A stretch of DNA of 64,000 bases from Paenibacillus oenotherae (lineage in GTDB: Bacteria > Bacillota > Bacilli > Paenibacillales > Paenibacillaceae): the NCBI RefSeq assembly GCF_019443105.1, contig NZ_JAHZIJ010000006.1:124001-188000 (forward strand), given 5' to 3'. Every line of letters begins with the position of its first letter. Within the stretch, counting starts at the first letter, position 1. The notes beneath the pieces are model-generated. The model was not told the origin of the DNA. It made no database searches and was given only the letters and a program-made list of their open reading frames with translations. This document shows positions 1 through 8,174 of the stretch, piece by piece. The translations under genes were made by a program, and so were the position numbers.

Positions 1-181
1 TCCGCTCTTCTGATGATCTATAGCCCCTTGCCGTATCAATCAGGTTGATCCCGCTGTCAATAACCGTATGAAGCAATGTTTCCGCTTCTTTGTCCGACAA
101 TTTATCCGCACTGATATGCATGGCTCCGAACCCCAGTACGGATACTTCCAATCCTGTGTTGCCGAACATTCTTCTGATCAT
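1..181 (-). CDS. Aldo/keto reductase, N-terminal part (runs off the window)
   Basis: The first 60 codons are visible and the gene continues past base 1. The translation starts MIRRMFGNTGLEVSVLGFG and continues with DSGINLIDTARGYRSSEER. This is the opening beta-strand and the D-T-A-x-x-Y active-site approach of the NAD(P)H-dependent aldo/keto reductase family, which reduces aldehydes and ketones in the cytoplasm. The ATG at 179-181 follows a purine-rich stretch (gaagagggaa), so it is the likely start. It lies 27 bp downstream of the TrmB-like regulator on the same strand and may share its transcript. The substrate cannot be judged. Confidence 0.8.
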   Translation of the reverse strand, partial: MIRRMFGNTGLEVSVLGFGAMHISADKLSDKEAETLLHTVIDSGINLIDTARGYRSSEER

Positions 182-208
182 AATCTGTTCCCTCTTCCTG
201 TAGGTGGA

Positions 209-1006
209 TTATTTGCAGCGGCTGGAGCTCTGCTCGAATCGGCTGCCGATTTTTATATCTTCTGTGACAGGATCGATATTGTGTTTTTGCTTCAGTTTTA
301 ATAAATAGATATCGTGATGAATATGCTCCGAGATCATGGAGACCATGAAGGAGTTCTCTGTGAATGTCCCAAGTGCCTCACCCAGATGGTTGCGGTTCAT
401 TACCAAGGCCGATTGCTGATCAACGACCAGCATAAACCGGGATTCTTCCTCATGCGGGGAGCGCTCTTGATGGGAATAGTACTCAACCCCTTCAACTTGA
501 AACCTCCGGGGGATGTCCTGAAAGGAAAAGACGATGATCCGAACCCCATTACTAATTAACGCCATGAATGAATCATACAACTCGGAAAGATCAGAATTCG
601 TTGAAATGTAAATTTCTGATTTCGCCCCTTGGAGCAGTTTGTTGATATGCTCGATGATATTCTCGTGCCCTTTCATATTCCAATATTGGTCTTTGGGGGA
701 AAAAGGCTTGTAATCGATCAACGAGTGCTCCAGATCACGAATACCGTTCTCGTAAGAAGCTTTCAAATTGTGCAGAAGAGCTTTCGATTCTTTGGCCATA
801 TATGTGACGGGGTTCCCCTGCAGCGAGTACACAAATCCTTTATGGTACATGGAATCCAGAGAGGAGTACACCGAAGTACGAGGGAGATTGAGAAATTTGG
901 CGATTTGCGAACCGTTCAACGTACCGTTGTTTAGTAGTATCAAATAAATTTGCGCTTCAATCTTGGTGAAGTTAAAGCGCTGCAAATTTTGAATGATATC
1001 CTCCAT
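209..1006 (-). CDS. TrmB-family transcriptional regulator
   Basis: A 265-residue protein. Residues about 1-75 form the TrmB-type winged helix (FNFTKIEAQIYLILLNNG, then QIAKFLNLPRTSVYSSLDSM). Residues about 105-235 look like the C-terminal sensor domain (SEIYISTNSDLSELYDSFMA). TrmB proteins often sense sugars; the ligand here is unknown. Two in-frame ATGs lie close together. The one at 1006 is preferred because aagaaggg is seven bases upstream, whereas the same box touches the ATG at 1012. A perfect inverted repeat overlaps the likely promoter, which suggests autoregulation. The next gene downstream is the aldo/keto reductase, a plausible target. Confidence 0.82.
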   Translation of the reverse strand: MEDIIQNLQRFNFTKIEAQIYLILLNNGTLNGSQIAKFLNLPRTSVYSSLDSMYHKGFVYSLQGNPVTYMAKESKALLHNLKASYENGIRDLEHSLIDYKPFSPKDQYWNMKGHENIIEHINKLLQGAKSEIYISTNSDLSELYDSFMALISNGVRIIVFSFQDIPRRFQVEGVEYYSHQERSPHEEESRFMLVVDQQSALVMNRNHLGEALGTFTENSFMVSMISEHIHHDIYLLKLKQKHNIDPVTEDIKIGSRFEQSSSRCK

Positions 1007-1027
1007 AGTCATCCCTTCTTTAATTTT

Positions 1028-1074
1028 GTTGTATAAACAATACAACAGACAACGAGATATCGTCAAGAACTGGA
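1028..1074 (-). promoter_or_regulatory. Promoter and operator of the TrmB-like regulator
   Basis: On the minus strand a TTGACG box is followed after 18 bases by TATTGT. A perfect inverted repeat, GTTGTAT-N5-ATACAAC (1028-1046), covers the -10 region and ends about 22 bases before the start codon. The position is what is expected for an autorepressor site. The sequence is seen directly; its use by this regulator is inference. Confidence 0.6.
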
Positions 1075-1095
1075 AAGGAATCATTTTGATCCGCT

Positions 1096-1133
1096 AAATA
1101 AAAAAGCCCGTGGATTCCAGGATTGCACGGGCT
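1096..1133 (-). terminator. Rho-independent terminator of ilvBN
   Basis: Perfect 8-bp stem AGCCCGTG/CACGGGCT (1105-1112 with 1126-1133) followed on the minus strand by a run of T (1097-1105). It lies 12 bp past the ilvN stop codon. Confidence 0.85.
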
Positions 1134-1144
1134 GTCCTTCGAAA

Positions 1145-1633
1145 CTATGGATGCTTGTCCCCCCGTATCATCGCAGTTGTGCCTGTTTTGCACAATTCCA
1201 AGATTCCGTAGGGCTTCAAAAGTTCGATCAACGCTTCCATTTTGTTAAGTTCCCCGACTACTTGAATAATTAGGCTATTTGGCCCAATATCAATGATTGA
1301 TGCACGGAAGGTATGAACAACCCCAAGAATTTCCGGGCGCTTGGATGGCTCCGCCTTTACTTTGATAAACGCCAGTTCTCTCTCCACTATCGAATGTAAA
1401 CTTAAATGCGTTACCTCAATAACATCGATCAGTTTGTTCAGCTGTTTTTCAACCTGTTCAATAATTCGATCGTCGCCTGAAGTGACAATAATCATCCTCG
1501 ACAATCCAATCTGCTCACTTCCTCCAACCGTAATGCTGTCAATATTGAAGCCGCGGCGCCCAAATAAACCAGATACTCGTTGCAGTACCCCAGGCTCATC
1601 ATTAACCAGTACAGAAATCGTATATCTATTCAT
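1145..1633 (-). CDS. ilvN: Acetolactate synthase small (regulatory) subunit
   Basis: A 162-residue ACT-domain protein (MNRYTISVLVNDEPGVLQRV, then the RRGFNIDSITVG segment) with the usual C-terminal ACT-like half. It binds valine or other branched-chain products and controls the large subunit in the first shared step of isoleucine, valine and leucine synthesis. The ATG at 1633 overlaps the ilvB stop codon and sits eight bases after GGGGGAG; a GTG one codon earlier (1636) is the alternative. Length is typical. The gene is co-transcribed with ilvB and followed by a terminator. No ilvC or leu genes follow, so this is a two-gene ilvBN unit. Confidence 0.95.
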   Translation of the reverse strand: MNRYTISVLVNDEPGVLQRVSGLFGRRGFNIDSITVGGSEQIGLSRMIIVTSGDDRIIEQVEKQLNKLIDVIEVTHLSLHSIVERELAFIKVKAEPSKRPEILGVVHTFRASIIDIGPNSLIIQVVGELNKMEALIELLKPYGILELCKTGTTAMIRGDKHP

Positions 1634-3363
1634 CACTCGAACTCCCCCAGTATCATCTGATCTAAATTCGTTCCACTAAGCACCATTGGATAAACGTTCT
1701 CTTCTTTCGGTACAACAAACTCAACAAGTACAGGTCCAGGCGTCTCCAAGGCTTTCTGCCAAATTCGTGCTGCCTCTGCTGTCGTGCTTGCTCTTAATCC
1801 CGTTATGCCATATGCTTCAGCCAATTTTACGAAGTCGGGACTTCCTTTAAGGTCAATATGGCTAAAACGATTGTCGTAAATGATTTCTTGCCATTGTTTG
1901 ACCATGCCCAGCACTTGATTATTAATGACGACAATTTTGACAGGAATATTATGAATGGCACAAACAGCCATTTCCTGGGCACACATCTGCATCCCGCCAT
2001 CACCATTAACAGAAACAACTAAACGTCCGGGATTCCCTGCCTGTGCGCCAATAGCGGACGGAAATCCGAAACCCATTGTTCCAAGACCTCCTGAACTAAT
2101 AAATGAGCGCGGATGTTTGAATTTGTAGAATTGAGCAACCCACATTTGGTGTTGGCCGACATCTGTCGTAATAATCGCTTCCCCATCCGTTGTCTTACTG
2201 AGCATCTCGACAACAAATTGTGGTTTAAGCACTGTATCGGAATCCATGTAATGTAATGGATATTTCGCTTTATTTTCTTTTAATGCCTGAATCCAGTTGT
2301 CTGATCGAGAGCGTTTAGCCTTCGTATTTGCGTATTCGAGTACAGCTTTAATATCGCCGACACATGCAATATCCGTTCCTATGTTCTTGCCAATTTCAGC
2401 AGGGTCGATGTCTATGTGCGCAATCCTTTTGGCATGTGGAGCGAAACCAGCAGTATTCATCGTGATTCGGTCGTCAAACCGGGAACCAATCGAAATAATC
2501 AAATCAGCCTGCTGAACTGCCATATTCGCGGTATACGTACCATGCATGCCTAACATGCCTAGCGATAGCTGATGGCCACTGGGGAAACCGCCCAAGCCGA
2601 GCAAAGTCATGGTTACTGGAACGTTGGTTCTATGTACGAATTCCAGCAGCTCGTTTGATGCATTGGAATATACGACCCCGCCTCCAGCAATAATGACCGG
2701 TTTTTCTGATTCTGCAATAGCTTGAAGCAGGTCATCTATCGCCGCTTGATTGGGACTAGGAGCGGCATGGTAACCGCGTATACTTATATTTTCCGAAGGC
2801 TGAAATAGCATTGTCTGATTGGAAACATCTTTAGGGATATCGATCAATACCGGACCTTTCCTGCCCGTGTTCGCGAGGTGGAATGCGTCATGAATGATAC
2901 GTGGCAGTTCATTCACGTCACGGACCAAATAGCTGTGTTTGGTGATTGGCATCGTCATGCAAATAATGTCTGCTTCCTGAAATGCATCCGTTCCCATGAC
3001 GGTCGTCGGGACGTTGCCCGTAATGACTACAAGCGGTACAGAATCCATGTAGGCAGTAGCAATTCCTGTCACTAAGTTTGTTGCTCCTGGACCAGAGGTG
3101 GCGATACATACGCCGACTTTTCCTGTCGATCTGGCGTAACCGTCCGCCGCGTGGATCGCCCCTTGCTCGTGTCGAGTCAAGATGTGCTTGAAGTCTGGAT
3201 TCCCAACCATTGCGTCATAGATGTAGAGTACATTTCCTCCCGGGTACCCAAATACACATTCTGTGCCTTCCTTTAGCAAGCATCGTAACAGAACCTCCGA
3301 TCCTGTAATCATTTCCTGTGAATGTTCCAGCGGCTGGCTAGTGGACTTTGATAAATGTTCCAT
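1633..3363 (-). CDS. ilvB: Acetolactate synthase large (catalytic) subunit
   Basis: A 576-residue thiamine-diphosphate enzyme that joins two pyruvates to acetolactate, or pyruvate and 2-oxobutyrate to acetohydroxybutyrate. In order, the N-terminal pyrimidine-binding domain carries the GYPGGNVLYIYDAM segment and the catalytic Glu in LTRHEQGAIHAADGYAR. A central FAD-binding domain follows, then the C-terminal TPP/Mg motif (VNGDGGMQMCAQE through NNQVLGMVKQWQ). The start ATG at 3363 has GGGAGG ten bases upstream. The gene lies directly behind three tandem T-box leaders, so expression should follow the charging of a branched-chain tRNA. It overlaps ilvN by one base. Confidence 0.97.
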   Translation of the reverse strand: MEHLSKSTSQPLEHSQEMITGSEVLLRCLLKEGTECVFGYPGGNVLYIYDAMVGNPDFKHILTRHEQGAIHAADGYARSTGKVGVCIATSGPGATNLVTGIATAYMDSVPLVVITGNVPTTVMGTDAFQEADIICMTMPITKHSYLVRDVNELPRIIHDAFHLANTGRKGPVLIDIPKDVSNQTMLFQPSENISIRGYHAAPSPNQAAIDDLLQAIAESEKPVIIAGGGVVYSNASNELLEFVHRTNVPVTMTLLGLGGFPSGHQLSLGMLGMHGTYTANMAVQQADLIISIGSRFDDRITMNTAGFAPHAKRIAHIDIDPAEIGKNIGTDIACVGDIKAVLEYANTKAKRSRSDNWIQALKENKAKYPLHYMDSDTVLKPQFVVEMLSKTTDGEAIITTDVGQHQMWVAQFYKFKHPRSFISSGGLGTMGFGFPSAIGAQAGNPGRLVVSVNGDGGMQMCAQEMAVCAIHNIPVKIVVINNQVLGMVKQWQEIIYDNRFSHIDLKGSPDFVKLAEAYGITGLRASTTAEAARIWQKALETPGPVLVEFVVPKEENVYPMVLSGTNLDQMILGEFE

Positions 3364-3382
3364 TCTAAGTTCCTCCCTTAAA

Positions 3383-3692
3383 TATAAAATCCCCTTTCAT
3401 CCTCAGACGACAGAAAGCAGCTGCCGTGCTAGGGACGAAAGGGGAAATTTCGCGGTACCACCCTGATTTGCCAGGAACCTTGCGATTCCGGCCTCATGAG
3501 GCAAGGGTTATCCTTGCCCGCAGCACGATAACGTGTGCCATTCCGTTTGAGTCTACTCACCGATCCTGATAGCGGGCTCGATTTTCAGTCAAAAGCTCCG
3601 AGACGACAGCTTACAAAGGATTACGGCAAAGGTTTCAGCATTCCCCTTGCTCTCTGGACATAAGAGCCTTCGTAATTTTTTCTCTTCATCGC
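3383..3692 (-). promoter_or_regulatory. T-box leader, copy 1 (next to ilvB)
   Basis: It contains the T-box core AGGGTGGTACCGCG (complement of 3451-3464). It has a stem I with the AGAGAGC and ATGCTGAAA distal-loop signatures, and a terminator made of CCCCTTTCGTC pairing with GATGAAGGGG before ATTTTATATTT. Uncharged tRNA pairing with the core should favour read-through. The specifier loop reads TAAGCTGTCG. CTG (Leu) is favoured by the xAAN-XXX register and GTC (Val) is the alternative; both fit an ilv gene. Confidence 0.92.
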
Positions 3693-3710
3693 ATTATTGT
3701 TATAAAACAT

Positions 3711-4016
3711 AAAAACCCCTTCATCCTCAGACGACAGAAAGCAGCTGCCGTGCTAGGGACGAAAGAGGAAATTTCGCGGTACCACCCTGATTTGCCAGGA
3801 ACCTTGCGATTCCGGCCTCATGAGGCAAGGGTTATCCTTGCCTGCAGCACGATAACGTGTGCCATTCCGTTTGAGTCTACTCACCGATCCTAATCGTGGG
3901 CTCGATTTTCAGTCAAAAGCTCCGAGACGACAGCTTACAAAGGATTACGGCAAAGGTTTCAGCGTTCCCTCTGCTCTCTGGACATAAGAGCCTTCGTAAT
4001 TTTTTCTCTTCATCGC
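3711..4016 (-). promoter_or_regulatory. T-box leader, copy 2 (middle)
   Basis: Nearly identical to copy 1. The T-box core complements 3775-3788, the same TAAGCTGTCG specifier region is present, and the terminator ends in GGGGTTTTT. Differences are a handful of single bases. No separate promoter was seen in the short gap above it, so RNA polymerase must arrive from copy 3. Confidence 0.92.
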
Positions 4017-4046
4017 TTTATTGTTATGAAACATGTTATGAAACAT

Positions 4047-4355
4047 AAAAACCCCCCTTCATCCTCAGACGACAGAAAGCAGCTGCCGTGCTAGGGACGA
4101 AAGGGGAAATTTTCGTGGTACCACCCTGATTTGCCAGGAACCTTGCGATTCCGGCCTCATGAGGCAAGGGTTATCCTTGCCCGCAGCACGATAACGTGTG
4201 CCATTCCGTTTGAGTCTACTCACCGATCCTAATCGTGGGCTCGATTTTCAGTCAAAAGCTCCGAGACGACAGGTTACAAAGGATTACGGCAAAGGTTTCA
4301 GCATCCCCCTTGCTCTCTGGACATAAGAGCCTTCGTAATTTTTTCTCTTCATCGC
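4047..4355 (-). promoter_or_regulatory. T-box leader, copy 3 (promoter-proximal)
   Basis: First to be transcribed. The T-box core is a slight variant, ending ACCACG instead of ACCGCG (complement of 4114-4127). Specifier region TAACCTGTCG; terminator stem followed by TTTTT. It is preceded at once by the only convincing promoter of the operon. Confidence 0.92.
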
Positions 4356-4372
4356 TAATTATGTTGGATTTC

Positions 4373-4401
4373 ATGCTAGCATACAGCCTGCATTTTTTCA
4401 A
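4373..4401 (-). promoter_or_regulatory. Promoter of the T-box/ilvBN operon
   Basis: On the minus strand TTGAAA (4396-4401), a 17-base spacer, then TGC-TAGCAT with an extended -10 (4373-4378). Transcription would begin near 4366, just before stem I of T-box copy 3. Confidence 0.75.
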
Positions 4402-4441
4402 GTGTAATAATTTATAAATTTAACTTGCCTGTTATCGCAAC

Positions 4442-6697
4442 TTACATCAAGTATTTCCCTGTGATCGACTGCTCCTCATGAATGATCTGCGAAGGCGTTC
4501 CCTCGAATACCACTTGTCCGCCCCTGCTGCCTCCATCCGGCCCCATATCGATAATCCAATCCGCCTGGCTGATCACATCGAGGTTGTGCTCGATGACGAT
4601 CACCGTATTGCCAGCATCCACCAGTCGGTTCATGATCCCGAGCAGGTGGCCGATATCTGACATATGCAGTCCGGTCGTCGGCTCGTCCATGACATAGATA
4701 CTGCCCTTCTTATGCAGCTCGCTTGCCAGCTTGATGCGCTGGCATTCCCCGCCCGAGAGTGTGCTGAGCGGCTGGCCGAGTGTAATATAGTTCAGCCCCA
4801 CATCACTCATCGCCTGCAGCTTGCGCACAACCTCTTTGATCTGGAAAAAATCCAATGCCTGCTCCACCGTCATCTGCAGCACTTCTGCAATAGACTTGCC
4901 ATTGAGCTTGTAAGCAAGCACCTCTTCCTTGAACCGTTTGCCATCACATACTTCGCATGGCAGCTTCACGCTGTCGAGGAATGCAAGATCTGTATATACA
5001 ACACCAAGCCCTTGGCAGTTCTCGCAAGCCCCCTTGGAGTTGAAGCTGAACAGGCCTTGGTTCACCTTATTCGCGGTAGCGAATGCTTTGCGCACATCAT
5101 CCATAATGCCTGTGTAGGTCGCTGGGTTCGAGCGTGTTGACACGCCTACCGCCGATTGATCGATGACGATCGAATCCGAATGCTGGCTGAGGAAGACGTC
5201 GTTGATCAGCGTACTTTTGCCCGAGCCCGCGACCCCCGTAACGACTGTCAGCACTCCGGTTGGAATATCTACACTTACATTTCGCACGTTGTGCAGTGTG
5301 GCATCCTTGATAGACAGCTTGCCGGACGGCTGCCTGCAATTCTGCTTCAGTTGAAGCGGCCGCTTCATATGGTTGCCTGTCAGTGTACCTGCCTCCAGCA
5401 GTCCCTGGAAGCTTCCTTCATAGGTGATGGTACCGCCGCGACTGCCGGCATGGGGCCCAACGTCAACAATATGATCCGCCACCTTGATCACATCGGGATC
5501 ATGCTCAACGACAATGACGGTATTGCCCTTGTCGCGCAGCTTCTGAAGCAATTCATTTAACCGGTGTACATCACGGGGATGCAGGCCAACGCTTGGCTCA
5601 TCGAAAATGTAAGTGACATCCACCAGGCTGCCGCTAAGGTGCTTCACCATCTTGACCCGCTGTGACTCTCCCCCGGACAATGTGTCCGTCTCACGGTCCA
5701 GCGTCAAGTAATCAAGGCCGACATCCACCAGATGCTGCAGCCGCTCTGTCAGCGACTTGGCAATTGGCGCGGCGATCGCATCGTCAATCTCATGAATGAC
5801 GCGGATGAGCTGGCCAACCTCTAGCGAGGACATCTCTGCAATGTTGAGTCCATTGATCCTGCAGCTTAGCGCAGCCTGACTGAGCCTTGCACCGCGACAG
5901 CTGGAACAAGGCCCCTCAGATATGTATGGCGCAACCGATTTTTGGGTACGCTCGGACTTCATCTTCACATCCTGCTTAATATATTTGTTGGTGAACTTCT
6001 CAATGATGCCTTCCACTGTAATATTCATTGCCTTGCCGGCGAAGTCCATCTTCACTTTTCTCGCCTTGCCGTACAGCAGCTGCTCCAGCTCCTCATCCGA
6101 ATAATCGCTGAGCTTTTTGTCGAGATCGAAGGAGCCTGACTGCACGACCATCGACCATTCCCAGCCGCTTACCCCATAATCCGGCAGCATGATTGCCCCT
6201 TCATTCAACGACTTGGACATGTCCACCGCCTTGCTCATGTCTACGCCAAGCTTGCGGCCGATTCCATTGCATTCGGGACACATGCCCTGCGGATCGTTAA
6301 ACGAGAACATATGCGCTTGTCCAATATTGGGCTGGCCCACTCGGGAGAAGAGCAGACGGAGAATGGGAGAGATATCGGTAATCGTGCCCATCGTGGAATG
6401 GGAACCGCCGCCCAATCGCTTCTGATCTACAATAACAGCCATGCTCAGATTCTCGATTGCATCCGCTTCCGGCTGCGGATAGCGGGGCAGGAAATTGCGC
6501 ACGAACATGCTGAAGTTCTCATTCAGAAGGCGTGTGGATTCTGCAGCGATGGTATCGAAGACGATCGATGACTTGCCGGATCCAGATACGCCGGTAAAGA
6601 TCGTGATCTTGCGCTTGGGAATGCGCAAGGATACGTTCTTGAGATTGTTTTCCCTCGCACCTGAGATTGCGATATATTCCTGATTGAATTCACTCAT
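4442..6697 (-). CDS. UvrA-like ABC ATPase (short paralogue)
   Basis: A 751-residue protein with two ABC ATPase halves of the UvrA type. Walker A motifs are TGVSGSGKSS (about residue 36) and TGVAGSGKST, signatures are LSGGESQRVKM and LSGGECQRIKL, and Walker B segments are YIFDEPSVGLHP and YVMDEPTTGLHM. Zinc-binding CxxC pairs are seen (CPECNG, CSSCRG, CENCQG, CEVCDG). True UvrA is about 940-950 residues; this one lacks most of the UvrB-binding and DNA-insertion region between the first Walker A and the first zinc module. It is therefore more like the UvrA2 group linked to tolerance of DNA-binding drugs than the housekeeping repair protein. Start ATG follows GGAGGG with nine-base spacing. It appears monocistronic. 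Confidence 0.88.
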   Translation of the reverse strand: MSEFNQEYIAISGARENNLKNVSLRIPKRKITIFTGVSGSGKSSIVFDTIAAESTRLLNENFSMFVRNFLPRYPQPEADAIENLSMAVIVDQKRLGGGSHSTMGTITDISPILRLLFSRVGQPNIGQAHMFSFNDPQGMCPECNGIGRKLGVDMSKAVDMSKSLNEGAIMLPDYGVSGWEWSMVVQSGSFDLDKKLSDYSDEELEQLLYGKARKVKMDFAGKAMNITVEGIIEKFTNKYIKQDVKMKSERTQKSVAPYISEGPCSSCRGARLSQAALSCRINGLNIAEMSSLEVGQLIRVIHEIDDAIAAPIAKSLTERLQHLVDVGLDYLTLDRETDTLSGGESQRVKMVKHLSGSLVDVTYIFDEPSVGLHPRDVHRLNELLQKLRDKGNTVIVVEHDPDVIKVADHIVDVGPHAGSRGGTITYEGSFQGLLEAGTLTGNHMKRPLQLKQNCRQPSGKLSIKDATLHNVRNVSVDIPTGVLTVVTGVAGSGKSTLINDVFLSQHSDSIVIDQSAVGVSTRSNPATYTGIMDDVRKAFATANKVNQGLFSFNSKGACENCQGLGVVYTDLAFLDSVKLPCEVCDGKRFKEEVLAYKLNGKSIAEVLQMTVEQALDFFQIKEVVRKLQAMSDVGLNYITLGQPLSTLSGGECQRIKLASELHKKGSIYVMDEPTTGLHMSDIGHLLGIMNRLVDAGNTVIVIEHNLDVISQADWIIDMGPDGGSRGGQVVFEGTPSQIIHEEQSITGKYLM

Positions 6698-6810
6698 ACT
6701 TCATATCCCTCCAATAGTGTTTATTTGTGCTTCTGTTCACATTGTACCATTCCCGCGCAGATCAAGCCGGGCAGTTCTCGGCTTGATCCGAAGCAACAAG
6801 AAGTAGTCAG

Positions 6811-6860
6811 ATCAACATAAACCGGCTGCAGCAAACGGCATGCAGCCGGTTTATGTTGAT
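6811..6860. repeat. Perfect 20-bp stem hairpin between arsR and the uvrA paralogue
   Basis: Bases 6811-6830 are the exact reverse complement of 6841-6860, with a 10-base loop. No run of T follows on the minus strand, so it is not a classical terminator, though its place after arsR suggests it ends or protects that transcript. Confidence 0.75.
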
Positions 6861-6946
6861 TCGGGTCAAGCAGCATTTATCGCCGGGAAACGAAAGATAT
6901 CCGGCTGGCACCGAATCCATTCGGCCCGCTCAGCGTCACCCCGCAC

Positions 6947-7273
6947 TCATTCTTCTTCCTCTAATAGCTGGTTCAAGCGCAATAAATTTGCACTCCAGAA
7001 CTTATTGTAGAACGCCAGCCAATCTTGAACTTCTCTGAGTGGTGAGGCGTCCAGCCTATATCTCGTTTCTCTGCCAACTTTACGGTCAAGTGCCAATCCA
7101 GCCTCTTTAAGGACGGTCAGATGTTTGGATACCGCTGTGCGGCCCATTGGAAACTGGGTCGTTAATTCATGGAGCGGTATCTCCTCAGCCCCTGCTAACA
7201 GACGAATCAATTGGCGCCTAGTTGGATCTGCAATCGCGTCAAACACATCCCGCAGCTGGTTGTTATCTCTCAC
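6947..7273 (-). CDS. ArsR-family winged-helix repressor
   Basis: A 108-residue protein: VFDAIADPTRRQLIRLL, then the recognition helix QFPMGRTAVSKHLTVLKEAG and the beta-wing RKVGRETRYRL. No metal-binding cysteines are present, so it is of the non-metal type. The GTG at 7273 is preferred as start because GGAGAG lies six bases upstream and the length then fits the family. Upstream in-frame starts exist (ATG 7315, TTG 7345), but they coincide with the predicted transcription start and operator. Relatives often sit beside a SRPBCC-fold gene; none is present here. The neighbour across the divergent promoter is a YdeI-like gene. Confidence 0.85.
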   Translation of the reverse strand: MRDNNQLRDVFDAIADPTRRQLIRLLAGAEEIPLHELTTQFPMGRTAVSKHLTVLKEAGLALDRKVGRETRYRLDASPLREVQDWLAFYNKFWSANLLRLNQLLEEEE

Positions 7274-7320
7274 AACACTCTCTCCAACGATATTATTTGG
7301 TGTAAATGATTTCATGTTTA

Positions 7321-7350
7321 ATTGTAGGACACCTTTTGGTGTCAAGTCAA
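7321..7350 (-). promoter_or_regulatory. arsR promoter with embedded operator
   Basis: On the minus strand TTGACT (7345-7350), 18 bases, TACAAT (7321-7326). The palindrome GACACCTTTTGGTGTC (7328-7343) fills the spacer exactly, a classic repressor position for an ArsR protein. Confidence 0.75.
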
Positions 7351-7444
7351 CGGCATTTTTGCTGAATATTCTAGATTGATTCTAACACAATGAAGGACTA
7401 CTCAGCATTAGAATGGTTCTTTCACCACTACCCTGTATTGAGCG

Positions 7445-7500
7445 GCATTCGAAATGCCCCCTTTTTATTAAGTATGACATACTGTTGTCATACTTATTTT
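7445..7500 (+). terminator. Two stacked hairpins with T-runs upstream of the YdeI-like gene
   Basis: First GGCATT-CGA-AATGCC followed by CCCTTTTT. Then AAGTATGACA-N6-TGTCATACTT (7470-7495), a perfect 10-bp stem followed by ATTTTTTTT. They may be a 5' attenuator for the plus-strand gene at 7579, or the second may be an operator; a TATAAT lies at 7503-7508. Confidence 0.5.
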
Positions 7501-7578
7501 TTTATAATAACAACAGAAGACGGTACGAACCGCAGGATAATACCGATGATAATGTCTGTAAAAGGAGATATTGGATCT

Positions 7579-8148
7579 ATGGAAATTGACAATCTGCTGA
7601 CCGTAAGATCGAGAGAAGATTTGAGGATTTGGCTGCAGGAGAATTGTAAGACTGAACAATTCTGTTGGGTTGTTGTCAGTATGACGCCGCGCCCAGATAC
7701 GCTGCTGTATTTGGACGCAGTCGAAGAATCTCTATGTTTTGGATGGATTGACGGGATCAAAAAGAGAATATCCGAAACACAGACGGCGCAAAGACTATCA
7801 CCTAGAAGCAAAAAAAGCTCCTGGACTGAACTGAATAAGGAACGTGTCCGCCGCCTGGAGAAGCTGGGGTTAATGAGTGATGAAGGTAGAAAGGTACTTC
7901 CCGATATGGCCCCCTCTTCTTTTATAATAGATAGGCTGATCATGCAAAGGCTGCAAGAGGAGAATCAAACCTATGAGCATTTCTTGGCCTTCCCGGATCT
8001 CTATAAAAGAATTCGGATCGACACGATCCAAAGCAATAAACATCAGCCGGATTTATTCCATAGCAGATTAGACAAATTTATAACAAATACAAGGGACAAT
8101 AAAATATACGGTCAATGGCATGATAACGGACGCCTTCTCGATTATTAA
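7579..8148 (+). CDS. YdeI/OmpD-associated family protein
   Basis: A 189-residue cytoplasmic protein. The segment YLDAVEESLCFGWIDG, followed by QRLSPRSKKSSWTELNKERV and a late helical tail, is the signature of the YdeI/OmpD-associated family, which includes proteins linked to bacteriocin or peptide tolerance. The biochemical role is not established. The ATG at 7579 is chosen over one 189 bases upstream because AAAGGAG lies 11 bases before it and the family match begins there. The upstream extension would run through the two hairpins and is not conserved in style. One of only three plus-strand genes. Confidence 0.8.
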   Translation: MEIDNLLTVRSREDLRIWLQENCKTEQFCWVVVSMTPRPDTLLYLDAVEESLCFGWIDGIKKRISETQTAQRLSPRSKKSSWTELNKERVRRLEKLGLMSDEGRKVLPDMAPSSFIIDRLIMQRLQEENQTYEHFLAFPDLYKRIRIDTIQSNKHQPDLFHSRLDKFITNTRDNKIYGQWHDNGRLLDY

Positions 8149-8174
8149 GATGTGCCAGGTTAGCCAAGTGAACT

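Noticed and set aside
3700-4046. Separate promoters for T-box copies 1 and 2
   Set aside because: The short AT-rich gaps hold direct repeats (ATGTTTCATAAC) but no -35/-10 pair with acceptable spacing.
4442-6697. Calling this gene the housekeeping uvrA
   Set aside because: It is about 200 residues too short and lacks most of the UvrB-binding and insertion regions; a paralogue fits better.
7390-7578. Upstream extension of the YdeI-like protein
   Set aside because: It runs through two hairpins with T-runs, has no family similarity and lacks a ribosome site, while the ATG at 7579 has one.
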